From: Chryseobacterium sp. FH2
GTDB taxonomy: Bacteria > Bacteroidota > Bacteroidia > Flavobacteriales > Weeksellaceae
Length of the DNA stretch: 64,000 bases
Assembly (NCBI RefSeq): GCF_001045455.1
Contig: NZ_LFNE01000002.1
Location: 124,001-188,000, forward strand
Reading direction: 5' to 3'
In this document: positions 20,597 to 28,234 of the stretch, in pieces
Numbering within the stretch: position 1 is the first letter of the stretch
Layout of the letters: each line of letters starts with the position of its first letter
The notes under the pieces: generated by a model
What the model saw: the letters and a program-made list of their open reading frames with translations, nothing else
Told to the model about the DNA's origin: nothing
Database searches by the model: none
Translations under genes and position numbers: made by a program

Positions 20597-20765
20597 ATGG
20601 ATTACAAAAATATCCACCCAGGACAATGAGTGGAAAGGGGTTGCAAAGGCGGGATAGAAATATCCCGCCTTCTGCAATTTTATAAAAATATAATGAGACA
20701 GTATTTCAGGAATGGGCAATGCTCCTGAGATATGCTTTTTCAGAATGTACTCCCGGAAATGTTTA
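20597..20765 (+). pseudogene. Remnant of the small HTH gene (paralogue of 23672)
   Basis: Three colinear blocks match the intact HTH gene at 23672: the start (MDYKNIH, then a stop after GQ), a block reading IEISR (14 identical nucleotides) plus CTGCAAT, and a block near 20721 (GCTCCTG..ATATG.TTTTTCAGA). The first two blocks keep the reading frame with a 9-nt deletion; about 40 nt are missing before the third. Two in-frame stops break it. It lies downstream of the first surface gene just as the intact HTH gene lies downstream of the second, so it marks a duplicated cassette. Confidence 0.6.
20641..20678 (+). terminator. Strong stem-loop followed by T-rich tract
   Basis: AAGGCGGGATA and TATCCCGCCTT are perfectly complementary around GAAA. 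The stem extends with TTGCA/TGCAA past a one-base bulge and is followed by TTTTAT. It can end transcription from the fibrinogen-like gene. It overlaps the HTH remnant, so its origin may be fortuitous. Confidence 0.65.
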
Positions 20766-21090
20766 TCCTCCGGTTACTTGGAGCCAGCACTTGCAGGAAG
20801 ATGTGAAGCATGATAATGGCATAGCATTCCGTGTCTGTCTTTCTATGCTGGTTTCCTGCATAATTGATTTCTTGGAAATAAGGCACTTTACCATTTCAGG
20901 CTTGAGGGGAGTTTTTATCTCCGCTGAAAAATACACCTTATATCCGTCCCTTAAAATTATCAGGATTGGAAACCATCTGATATTGTTATAAGCTGTTTGA
21001 GGATTTTGGGTATATTGTCAAACTTTTACGGAAAGATGATTTTTTTTGAGACATTTTTCACAGGTCATCTTCCAACTGGTAATTTGTTAC

Positions 21091-21109
21091 GATAAATACT
21101 GTATTTATC
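21091..21109. promoter_or_regulatory. Palindromic operator-like site, copy 2 (perfect)
   Basis: GATAAATAC-T-GTATTTATC is a perfect inverted repeat with 9-nt arms and one central base. It lies 111 bp upstream of the TTG of the promoter at 21221, in the same arrangement as the copy at 17943. Confidence 0.6.
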
Positions 21110-21220
21110 ATGTTTTTAATTGTTTAAATAATTGATAAACAGTGTTTTGTTTGTTTTTCTTATCACCCGTTAAAGTTGCCGGAAAAAAGAGAGTATTTCA
21201 ATAATTCCCGCATCAATATA

Positions 21221-21251
21221 TTGTACCTTATATGTAAGTCTTATAATATTG
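21221..21251 (+). promoter_or_regulatory. Promoter of the YadA-head-repeat gene (TTG-N20-TAATATTG)
   Basis: TTG at 21221-21223 and TAATATTG at 21244-21251 are separated by 20 bp, exactly as at 18074. The upstream 150 bp are clearly homologous to those of the fibrinogen-like gene, with shared blocks such as GTATTTATC, ATTTCAATAATT, CCGCAT and TATAATATTGCAG. Confidence 0.6.
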
Positions 21252-21701
21252 CAGTCGCATTTAAGGATTCCGGAAGCGGTTTAGTTTAGTTCCTGCCAGG
21301 CAAAGATTCTAGAAGACAAATGATGAGCTTTCAACGATTAAATGTATTAAATAATAAGTAGTCTGTCACGAGACTGCTTTTTATAGGTACCAGCAAATTA
21401 TTATCAGCATTGATGCTGAAAGATTTGAAAAAATAGAATGAACAATTTGTAACTTATTAACAACGCAAAAAAACACAATGCCCTTTTTAATTTTTGAAAA
21501 TTTCCATTTTCCCGACTGGGAAATGCGGCCATACGTATAAGCAATATGCAGATATGCCGTAATGGCTTGGGTAGCACATGTTTCACACCAAGCTAAAAAT
21601 CAAACCGTTTTTTTACCGTACAGGAAGCAGAAATAATAATATACTGCTACTGAGATAACCCGAAGAACACTTTTTAGGATAAAAAAATCAATATACAAAC
21701 A
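21252..21701 (+). other. Long untranslated leader of the YadA-head-repeat gene
   Basis: About 450 nt separate the predicted promoter from ATG 21702. I find no gene in it. At 21357-21385 AGTAGTCT and AGACTGCT form a stem followed by TTTTT, which could be an attenuator-like terminator inside the leader. Confidence 0.4.
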
Positions 21702-23168
21702 ATGAAAAAAAACATCATTCTTTTAGGAGCTTTAATAAGCTCAGCTGTCGCCTACGCTCAGGTGGGCATCAATACTGAAACACCTAAGGCAACGCTGGAC
21801 ATTACAGCAAAACCGGCAGACCTTACCAAAGTGGACGGCTTAATCGCCCCGAGATTAAAAGGCTCTGATCTGAAAGCCAAAGACGGGCTGTATGAGACGC
21901 CGCAGTCCGGAACCATCGTGTATGTTACCGAGGCTTTGGCAGCAGCAGATACCACAACCAAAACCGCAAACGTGACCGCTTTGGGCTATTATTATTTTGA
22001 TGGCGAAATATGGCAGGCCTTCAAAGGTGCCGCAGCTGGTTTGGAACCGTGGAATGTGGAATCTACCACCACCCCTGCCACGGCCAACAACCAAAACATC
22101 TACCAGAACGGTAATTTAGGTCTGGGAGATTTCTCAACTGCCAACCCAATCGCAAAATTAGATGTGCGTGGTGCTGTTCGCGGGGGAGTGCCACACGCAG
22201 AAGAACTAAACGGTACATCACCAATAGGCGTGAATTCGGTAGCTTTTGGTACTCGTACTAAATCTAACGGATTAGGCTCAATTGCAATGGGTTATGAAAC
22301 AACTGCTGGCTTGGGCAGCATTCCCGAAGATGGCAGCGCCGGTGCTGTAGCAATGGGCTTTAATACAACCGCTACCGGACAAGGTGCAGTCGCTATGGGC
22401 GAATACACAAACGCCAGCGCAAGAAATACATTTGCTATGGGGTATCAAACACATGCCACTGGATTTGGTTCAGTAGCTCTGGGTGTTGTCAGCACTGCCT
22501 CCGGACAAAGTGCAATTGCTACGGGTCATAATACAGAGGCCATCGGAAATGGTTCAGTCGCTATGGGTGAAAACACAATCGCCAGCGGCCTCTCTTCATT
22601 TGCAGTGAATAGAGGGGGAGTGGCAACCGGAGATTACTCATTTGCTGCAGGTTTACAAACAAAAGCTAACGGATATTCTTCAACCGCAATGGGTTTTGCT
22701 ACAGAAGCCAACGGGTGGAATTCAACTGCTATGGGTTATTACACACACGCCAATGGAAGACTTTCATTCGCTATGGGTACTAATCTGGTGGCGGCGTCCC
22801 ATTATGAAATTGTAATAGGGGTTGGCAATGCAATACGCACTACTGCCTCCGCTGAATCTGATTTTGAACCGACAGATGCTTTATTCCAGATAGGAAATAG
22901 TATGACGACTTCTAATAGCAACGCCCTTACCATCCTTAAAAGCGGTAAAACGAAAATAGGCGGCAGACACACGACCAAACCCGATTTAACCCTAGAAGTA
23001 GAAGGGACAGACGGTATGAAAGTGCCGGTGGGTACAACGGCCCAAAGACCGGCAACAGCAGCATTCGGCACATTGCGCTATAACACGACAACAGGGCGTG
23101 GCGAGATGTATGTGAACGATGCAAACGGTGACGGCACGCAGGGTGATGCCGGCTGGAGAGCATTTTAA
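21702..23168 (+). CDS. Exported protein with YadA-type head repeats
   Basis: A 488-residue protein. Signal peptide 1-19, then the same head module as the 18270 protein (QVGINTETPKATLDI, DGLIAPRLKGSDLKAKDG, GTIVYVTEA). Residues about 175-365 hold roughly 14-residue repeats of the trimeric-adhesin head type (GSIAMGYETTA, GAVAMGFNTTATGQG, GSVAMGENTIASG), which form a left-handed beta-roll in YadA/Hia heads. There is no YadA membrane anchor. The C-terminus instead ends KVPVGTTAQRPATAAFG...RYNTTTGRGEMYV, common at the ends of flavobacterial and phage-tail-like fibres. It is probably a surface or released trimeric fibre (inference). It shares its promoter region with the fibrinogen-like gene and is followed by an HTH gene pair. 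Confidence 0.78.
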   Translation: MKKNIILLGALISSAVAYAQVGINTETPKATLDITAKPADLTKVDGLIAPRLKGSDLKAKDGLYETPQSGTIVYVTEALAAADTTTKTANVTALGYYYFDGEIWQAFKGAAAGLEPWNVESTTTPATANNQNIYQNGNLGLGDFSTANPIAKLDVRGAVRGGVPHAEELNGTSPIGVNSVAFGTRTKSNGLGSIAMGYETTAGLGSIPEDGSAGAVAMGFNTTATGQGAVAMGEYTNASARNTFAMGYQTHATGFGSVALGVVSTASGQSAIATGHNTEAIGNGSVAMGENTIASGLSSFAVNRGGVATGDYSFAAGLQTKANGYSSTAMGFATEANGWNSTAMGYYTHANGRLSFAMGTNLVAASHYEIVIGVGNAIRTTASAESDFEPTDALFQIGNSMTTSNSNALTILKSGKTKIGGRHTTKPDLTLEVEGTDGMKVPVGTTAQRPATAAFGTLRYNTTTGRGEMYVNDANGDGTQGDAGWRAF

Positions 23169-23180
23169 TTTATACACAGA

Positions 23181-23216
23181 ATACCTGTCAGGTTTCCAAA
23201 AAAGCCTGACAGGTAT
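23181..23216. repeat. 12-bp inverted repeat after the YadA-head gene
   Basis: ATACCTGTCAGG and CCTGACAGGTAT are perfectly complementary with a 12-nt loop, starting 12 bp after the stop codon. There is no T tract behind it, so it may protect the mRNA 3' end rather than terminate by itself. Confidence 0.6.
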
Positions 23217-23360
23217 ACATGTGAAAACCTATTGCAGCAGCTCCCCGGGAATTATGAAACCGTGAAGGCAAAAGGAGTGAAAGCTATTGCCATATCAGCA
23301 GGTGAAGATGAAAAAGGATATAAAAAAAGTCAAAGGATTTTCTTTGGAAGTACACACTAA
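23217..23360 (+). pseudogene. Fragment of a thioredoxin-like (TlpA/peroxiredoxin-type) gene
   Basis: The frame reads CENLLQQLPGNYETVKAKG then VKAIAISAGEDEKGYKKS before a stop at 23358. This resembles the segment after the active-site cysteine in TlpA-like thiol oxidoreductases (partner helix, then strand with IAISA). No start, no upstream half and no C-terminus are present. Low-level similarity only; a decayed fragment. Confidence 0.4.
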
Positions 23361-23361
23361 G

Positions 23362-23427
23362 TCCCCAATCCGGTAATTTTCTTTCATAATTTTTTACTCT
23401 AAAATTGCTTCAGGTTGGGGATTTTTA
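23362..23427 (+). terminator. Possible terminator with long loop
   Basis: TCCCCAA (23362-23368) pairs with TTGGGGA, which is followed by TTTTT; the loop is about 45 nt. Between here and 23671 there is one broken frame (a stop after MLSTYKK, then ISPKEVLEILQEGFNFY, about 23435-23551) that I cannot assign. Confidence 0.4.
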
Positions 23428-23671
23428 TAAAGGATGTTGTCGACATATAAAAAGTAGTACCGCATTTCCCCAAAAGAAGTTCTGGAAATATTGCAAGAAG
23501 GCTTTAATTTTTATCCCGCAGATGTTTGGTATTATGAAATAAACAAAACCTGATAGGGATTGGGAGCCGTTCTGTTTCCTGAATGTGAAAATGATAGGGT
23601 AAATGCTAAGCACATCCGGAAAATCCCTGGGCAATCAACACAAATACATAATAATAAACAATTGTAGAAAA

Positions 23672-24106
23672 ATGGATCATCACTTTAGAGATATACATAT
23701 AGGTACACTGATTAAAAAGCGTGTCGCGGAATCAGAAATAGAAATATCCCGTATCTGCAATCTCCTTGCGTGCACAGTACAGGAAGCAGAACATATGTTT
23801 TCACAGAAAGATCTGCCGACGGATGTTTTGCTGAAATGGAGCAGGCTCCTGGAATATGATTTTTTCAGACTCTATTCCCAGCATTTAATTCTGTATGCTC
23901 CTCCTTCGTCTGTAGATTACAATAAAACCACGGAAGAGAATAAAAAGAAATCCACACTTCCTCAATTTCGAAAGAACCTTTATACAAAAGAAATTATAGA
24001 ATTTATGTTAGAAAAAATCAGAAAAAGGGAAATGACAATGCGGCAGGTTATGGATAAATATAAGATACCCAAAACTACCCTTTATAAATGGATGAAAAAA
24101 TATTGA
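23672..24106 (+). CDS. Small HTH protein, first of a pair
   Basis: A 144-residue cytoplasmic protein starting MDHHFRDIHIG. An in-frame TTG/ATG further upstream (23603) would add an unlikely leader. The N-terminal half (IEISRICNLLACTVQEAE, LPTDVLLKWSRLLEYDFF, RLYSQHLILYAPP) recurs, to my recollection, in many flavobacterial genomes, usually as several copies. The C-terminal 40 residues are a helix-turn-helix (MTMRQVMDKYKIPKTTLYKWMKKY) of the transposase/IS-helper kind. No transposase catalytic domain follows, so it is either a regulator or a domesticated element. A decayed copy sits at 20597. It is followed by a second HTH gene after about 100 bp. Confidence 0.7.
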   Translation: MDHHFRDIHIGTLIKKRVAESEIEISRICNLLACTVQEAEHMFSQKDLPTDVLLKWSRLLEYDFFRLYSQHLILYAPPSSVDYNKTTEENKKKSTLPQFRKNLYTKEIIEFMLEKIRKREMTMRQVMDKYKIPKTTLYKWMKKY

Positions 24107-24206
24107 GAATCAAATGTAATAATGGAAACAGGAAATTACATAATAGCGCTCTTGGTATTTTGATTTTTTGAAAGAAAAGAGAACTGAACTATGGCTAGAA
24201 AACACT

Positions 24207-24536
24207 ATGGAAAAAATAAAACCGGATTACAGAAGTATTTATACAGATTTGATTAATGAAAAATTTCCTGAAAAGAAACAAGAATATCTTCCGATATTAT
24301 GTAAGGAAAACTTTACAATGTTAGATGTTATTAAACTAAATCAAAGACTTTTCAATAAAAAAGATAAAGAAATTCTGAATTTTAATCAGCAGCATCGTTC
24401 ATACGACAGGAAAACGATACTCGAGATTTTAGATTATCAAAAAAAACAAAAATTAAATAATACTCAATTGGCAAATCATTTCAAATTGAGCCGAAATACT
24501 ATAGCAAAATGGAAAAAAATATATAATATAACATAG
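24207..24536 (+). CDS. Small HTH protein, second of a pair
   Basis: A 109-residue protein from ATG 24207 (MEKIKPDYRSIYTDLI); the upstream in-frame TTG at 24168 is less likely. The C-terminus is an HTH (NNTQLANHFKLSRNTIAKWKKIY) much like that of the preceding protein. The N-terminal half (KFPEKKQEYLPILCKENFT, LDVIKLNQRLF) has no known catalytic signature. The two genes lie in the same direction 100 bp apart and look like a functional pair. They may regulate the neighbouring surface proteins or be remnants of a mobile element; neither is shown. The 24537-24922 gap behind it has no gene I can support. Confidence 0.65.
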   Translation: MEKIKPDYRSIYTDLINEKFPEKKQEYLPILCKENFTMLDVIKLNQRLFNKKDKEILNFNQQHRSYDRKTILEILDYQKKQKLNNTQLANHFKLSRNTIAKWKKIYNIT

Positions 24537-24922
24537 GCTCTTACTATTGAGTAAGGTGGATATTAAAAAAAGAAAGGATATTAAACTCGATACATTCAAA
24601 TGATTGGAGTGTATTTTATTGATTTATAATAATATAACATTATGTTTTAAAGTAGAATCCTTTCTGGGTCATTCTGACGAACGAGATATATTAATGTTCT
24701 GTCCGTCTTTATTTAGATAATAAGATATAAAACGCAATCAATTCAGATAATGACATAATCTTACAGCTGTGCGTTTAATGAAGATATAATAAATTAACAA
24801 TTAATGCGTTATATAGATATAGAATCCGGTAATGTGCCGGAAAACTTAATACCCTCCTTATTCCAACACCCGATTTTAGCACATCTGTTTGTTCGCGTCA
24901 GGTAGATCAAACAAGATATCTT

Positions 24923-26011
24923 ATGTCACAAAAAGTAAAATTCTCATCAGCTTCTGGTTCTCGTTTTTATGCAACTCTCAGGAGCAGAGTAGATCAGTTT
25001 TTCAGTCAGCATCAATTAAGTCAACATGCCAATGCCCACATGTGGGGTAAAAGTGTATTTTTCCTTGCAGGTTTCACCGGAATTTACCTTATAATTATTT
25101 TGGGCCCGTTGCCTATCTGGATGCTTTTACCACTTGCAGCAGTTCTGGGTATGTTCAGTGCCTTTGTAGGCTTCAATATATGTCACGACGCTATACATGG
25201 CGCCCTTTCCGGTAATAAAAAAGTGAATAAACTGTTTGGGTTTATTTTTAATCTGATTGGAGCCAATCCTTATGTTTGGAGCATCACCCACAATGTGGTT
25301 CACCACACTTATACAAATATTCCCGGGCATGATGAGGATATTGAGGTAGCGCCGGGATTAATCCGGATTGCTGAAGAAGACCAAGTGAATCGCATTCAGC
25401 GATACCAGCATTGGTATGCTTTTCCGCTTTACAGTCTGGCCTCTCTGTCATGGGTGTTCCGTAAGGATTATGCGAAATTTTTCCAGAAAAAAATTGGCAC
25501 ACATCAGAGCAAACATCCTAAGCTGGAGTATTTCAATTTATTTTTTTATAAAACGCTCTATTACTTCCTTTTTATTGTATTACCGCTATTGGTGCTGGAT
25601 GTAAGCTGGTGGCAGTTTTTGATCGGCTTTCTGCTTTTGCATATTGCCGAAGGCTTGACGATGGGACTGGTATTTCAGCTGGCCCACGTTGTTGAAGGTA
25701 CCAATTTCCCGGTGCCTAACGAAGCCGGGCAGATGGAGGAAGCCTGGGCGGAGCACCAGATGCGTACAACAGCGAATTTTGCAACGCACAATAAGCTCGC
25801 GGCATTTTTCCTTGGTGGATTGAACAGGCAGATCGAGCATCACCTGTTTCCTAAAGTCTGTCATATACATTATGGAGAGATCTCTGTTATTGTGAAGAAG
25901 ACAGCGATGGAGTTTAATTTGCCTTACAATGAAAATAAGAGCTTTTTATCTGCGCTGCGCTCGCATTTTCTAACGCTGAAAAAATTTGGCAAAGAAGCGA
26001 AAGCCAATTAA
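24923..26011 (+). CDS. Membrane fatty acid desaturase (acyl-CoA/acyl-lipid type)
   Basis: A 362-residue integral membrane di-iron desaturase. Hydrophobic segments lie at about 45-65, 66-95, 205-225 and 228-250. All three histidine boxes are present: HDAIH (H88, H92), HNVVHH (H123, H127, H128) and QIEHH (H306, H307). The QIEHH form is typical of front-end or linoleoyl-CoA-type desaturases. It would introduce a double bond into a membrane fatty acyl chain and help keep membranes fluid in the cold (family knowledge). No cytochrome b5 domain is fused. It is a single-gene unit with no related neighbours. Confidence 0.88.
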   Translation: MSQKVKFSSASGSRFYATLRSRVDQFFSQHQLSQHANAHMWGKSVFFLAGFTGIYLIIILGPLPIWMLLPLAAVLGMFSAFVGFNICHDAIHGALSGNKKVNKLFGFIFNLIGANPYVWSITHNVVHHTYTNIPGHDEDIEVAPGLIRIAEEDQVNRIQRYQHWYAFPLYSLASLSWVFRKDYAKFFQKKIGTHQSKHPKLEYFNLFFYKTLYYFLFIVLPLLVLDVSWWQFLIGFLLLHIAEGLTMGLVFQLAHVVEGTNFPVPNEAGQMEEAWAEHQMRTTANFATHNKLAAFFLGGLNRQIEHHLFPKVCHIHYGEISVIVKKTAMEFNLPYNENKSFLSALRSHFLTLKKFGKEAKAN

Positions 26012-26146
26012 CGAAAGTATAAAAATTCAAACTTTTTAAATAGTAGAGTTACACAAATTAACAATTCTATTTAGTTATTATAATAAGGATCATAGAGTTG
26101 CTGCCTTTGTTAGTACAGATTTTTTATACTCTTTATCTTTAAGAGT

Positions 26147-26242
26147 ATGAAAAAAGATAAGAAAAAATTTTCAAGATCCAAGTGGTATTTTTACAAAAAG
26201 GGAATATTCTGCTTTAAAATCAAACTATACATGTCCCAATAG
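26147..26242 (+). other. Very short basic open frame, doubtful
   Basis: A 31-codon frame (MKKDKKKFSRSKWYFYKKG onward) lies between the desaturase and two terminators. It is rich in lysine and aromatic residues, but nothing else supports expression. The rest of 26012-26280 is AT-rich with no gene. Confidence 0.15.
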
Positions 26243-26262
26243 TAAAAGTTTGGGGCATGTAT
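26229..26262 (+). terminator. Stem-loop, probable terminator for the desaturase transcript
   Basis: TACATGTCCC and GGGGCATGTA pair with one mismatch around a 12-nt loop; the following tract is T-rich (TTTGTATAAT). Confidence 0.5.
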
Positions 26263-26280
26263 TTGTATAATATAAAAAAA

Positions 26281-26307
26281 AGAGACAACTATCAAATAGT
26301 TGTCTCT
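26281..26307. terminator. Perfect bidirectional stem-loop beside the tRNA-Arg remnant
   Basis: AGAGACAACTAT and ATAGTTGTCTCT are perfectly complementary around CAA, flanked by an A run on the left and T on the right. It occupies the place of the terminators that follow the intact tRNA-Arg genes (28698, 61709), so it probably ended the tRNA unit on the minus strand. Confidence 0.75.
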
Positions 26308-26312
26308 TTATG

Positions 26313-26359
26313 TGAGCGCGAAAGGATTCGAACCTTTGACCGTCTGCTTAGAAGGCAGA
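26313..26359 (-). pseudogene. tRNA-Arg(TCT) 3' half remnant
   Basis: These 47 nt are identical to the last 47 of the 74 nt of the intact tRNA-Arg genes at 28739 and 61753: anticodon arm, variable loop, T arm, 3' acceptor strand and discriminator base. The break falls exactly at the 5' edge of the anticodon stem; the D arm and 5' acceptor strand are missing. Thirty-four bases beyond the break (26393-26400) a tRNA-type -7 element survives, so this looks like a tRNA unit that suffered an internal deletion. Confidence 0.85.
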
Positions 26360-26392
26360 CTCCTGTCATTTTTACATTTTAGATTAATGGTG

Positions 26393-26400
26393 CAAACATA
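26393..26400 (-). promoter_or_regulatory. -7 element of the decayed tRNA unit
   Basis: The minus strand reads TATGTTTG followed by CACC, close to the TATATTTGCA(C) found before both intact tRNA units. Confidence 0.45.
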
Positions 26401-26506
26401 AAAAAAATGTAAATCCTTAAAAATGCTTAAATATTTTATAAACTCTCATCTACGGGAACTCATAGGAGAATCTTTGGCTGTAACTTTGGAAACATGGTTT
26501 GATTAG

Positions 26507-26647
26507 TTAACTGTTGGTGGATTTAAAGACTTGGTAAAAATAGTTCCACTAAACAGGAGATATGACAGGTATTTTGAGGAGTTGTTGAGATTTTCCAGAA
26601 CACACCCAAATTATAAAGCTATTATTACAGATAAAAATTCTTTATAA
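26507..26647 (+). pseudogene. Unassigned protein-coding fragment
   Basis: Directly after a stop, a 46-codon frame without a good start reads FKDLVKIVPLNRRYDRYFEE then LLRFSRTHPNYKAIITDKNS. The amino-acid composition looks like real protein, but I do not recognise the family. It is probably the leftover of a deleted gene. The rest of 26401-26908 holds nothing I can support. Confidence 0.3.
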
Positions 26648-26908
26648 ATCAAAAGACAGGCATAGACCTTATACAGTGTTTAGAACAAGTAATTCCCTCC
26701 AAATTTCAGAGGGAATTTTAGTATCTATATATTCGTAATGACACATAAGGTATATTTTATATTAACTTATTGATAATCAATATTTTTATTGTTGCAAATG
26801 GCGGATTGAATTTTAATCAGTTAGTAGCTGTTTTCAATGCTTAAAATATGCTTTAATTTATGTGTAAAATTCTGCTACCTCAAAAGTATTAATAAATACG
26901 TTTTTTCA

Positions 26909-27727
26909 TCACTCTAGTTCAATAGGGTTATGTCCTTTTTTCTCTGTTTCACTTATTTTTGGTCTGGTCTGGTCTTGTGAAAATACAGTACCCATACTTT
27001 CTAACTCACGTTTGGCATTTGCTCTAAAATTTGCTCTTGCTTCTGATAATTCTTTTTGTGTGACTAACTTAGCCCCTTGGTATCGTACTTTTTTTATTGT
27101 AATGGTTTTACCTTTTAATTTAGAACTAGATACTGATTTTACTAATTCATAATCATAATCTCCGGTTTTGTCAGTTATTTTTACGATTAATCCAGGCAGA
27201 CCACTGAATTTGTATGGACCATAAAGAAAAGGAATTTCGGTTGAATACCAAGCTATCCAGTCTCTACCTTTATAATTTACTTCTGCTTTTTTACAGTTAA
27301 TAGAGTTAATTACTTTTGTCTCATTAATTAGCTTCCAATTACGAATTACTGGACTATTGTATGATAGCAGGGTCATCCCTACTGATTCGTAAAATTCTGA
27401 ATTTTCATTTGTTTGAATAATTAAAAAGTTAGACCTCGAGGCAGGAATACCACTTAAATCAATAACATTACTTTTTTTATTATATGCTGCTGAAAAAGCA
27501 GAATCAAATTTCAGTTTATTTTCACTACTGAAAAAAGAACGTTTATCGGTTATTTGTAATGAATATAGTTCTTTGATAATGTAATCTCGATTTAGAGTAT
27601 TAGGCTTGTACTGAAGTAAATAGGTAAATTCACCCCTTAAAGAATCACTCATAGCTGTCTGAGAAAACGAAATAGAGAAAATGAATAAAAATATAATTGT
27701 TAAAGTTTGTTTTTTTATAAAATTCAT
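26909..27727 (-). CDS. GLPGLI-family exported protein
   Basis: A 272-residue protein with a signal peptide (about 1-22, ending ISFSQ). The family signature is exact: GPYKFSGLPGLIVKI near residues 177-191, preceded by the typical YKGRDWIAWYSTEIPF segment. GLPGLI proteins are restricted to Bacteroidota and are of unknown function, usually periplasmic and often in several copies per genome. It has a -7 element upstream (27805-27812) and lies downstream of a small cysteine-containing exported peptide gene on the same strand, 171 bp apart. Membership is certain; role unknown. Confidence 0.85.
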   Translation of the reverse strand: MNFIKKQTLTIIFLFIFSISFSQTAMSDSLRGEFTYLLQYKPNTLNRDYIIKELYSLQITDKRSFFSSENKLKFDSAFSAAYNKKSNVIDLSGIPASRSNFLIIQTNENSEFYESVGMTLLSYNSPVIRNWKLINETKVINSINCKKAEVNYKGRDWIAWYSTEIPFLYGPYKFSGLPGLIVKITDKTGDYDYELVKSVSSSKLKGKTITIKKVRYQGAKLVTQKELSEARANFRANAKRELESMGTVFSQDQTRPKISETEKKGHNPIELE

Positions 27728-27804
27728 AATTTATCATTTACAAGAAACGTTCAAAAAAACTTTGTATACACTCTGTTTTAATTGTAATTAAACAAGTAAC
27801 TTTT

Positions 27805-27812
27805 CAAAAGTA
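27805..27812 (-). promoter_or_regulatory. -7 promoter element for the GLPGLI gene
   Basis: The minus strand reads TACTTTTG, matching TAnnTTTG, 77 bp before the start at 27727. No clear -33 TTG. Confidence 0.4.
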
Positions 27813-27898
27813 AATACAAATTATTTTTGGAACGATTTCTTTTTTAGATTCATCTAATTAATCAAGTTTTATTCTTTATATCCATTGTGGTGAAATAG

Positions 27899-28198
27899 TT
27901 AAGGAGTATATGGACTGTCATACATACAGTAATTACTTTGAATATTTGACCCCCAAGTATTCCATTGACCTTCAGACCAATCTTGGCAAGTATATGCAGA
28001 TATGCAAGATACTACTACTGTTCTACACTCAGCAAAGAATACTGCTTTAGCTTTAGTCTTAGTATTTTTTTTTGACAAGGCAGCTTTTTTAGTAACCGTT
28101 GTAACTTCTTTTGCTTTAGAATCTACTTTCTCCACGTTTCCTTTGGCACTTGCAAAACCCGCTATACCAACCATAGCAATAAATAATAATTTTTTCAT
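27899..28198 (-). CDS. Small exported four-cysteine peptide
   Basis: A 99-residue precursor: signal peptide 1-18 (ending FASA), a lysine/threonine-rich linker (about 23-52) with no cysteines, then a C-terminal 47-residue part with cysteines at 58, 65, 71 and 91 and three tryptophans (QDWSEGQWNTWG). The layout resembles a secreted precursor whose C-terminal part folds by disulfide bonds, as in some bacteriocin-like or signalling peptides, but no family is recognised. It has its own -7 element (28227-28234) and stands upstream of the GLPGLI gene in the small module between two tRNA units. No peptidase-containing exporter or immunity gene is recognisable beside it. Confidence 0.65.
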   Translation of the reverse strand: MKKLLFIAMVGIAGFASAKGNVEKVDSKAKEVTTVTKKAALSKKNTKTKAKAVFFAECRTVVVSCISAYTCQDWSEGQWNTWGSNIQSNYCMYDSPYTP

Positions 28199-28226
28199 GA
28201 TTGTAATAAATTTAAAAATTGAAGAT

Positions 28227-28234
28227 CAAATATA
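28227..28234 (-). promoter_or_regulatory. -7 promoter element for the four-cysteine peptide gene
   Basis: The minus strand reads TATATTTG, a perfect TAnnTTTG, 28 bp before the start codon. Between 28235 and 28697 I see no gene. Confidence 0.5.

Noticed and set aside
20719-20991. 90-codon frame between the two surface genes
   Set aside because: Starts inside the HTH remnant in another frame, with no family resemblance.
22200-22790. DNA repeat array or CRISPR
   Set aside because: The periodicity comes from about 14-residue YadA-head protein repeats, not from identical DNA repeats with unique spacers.
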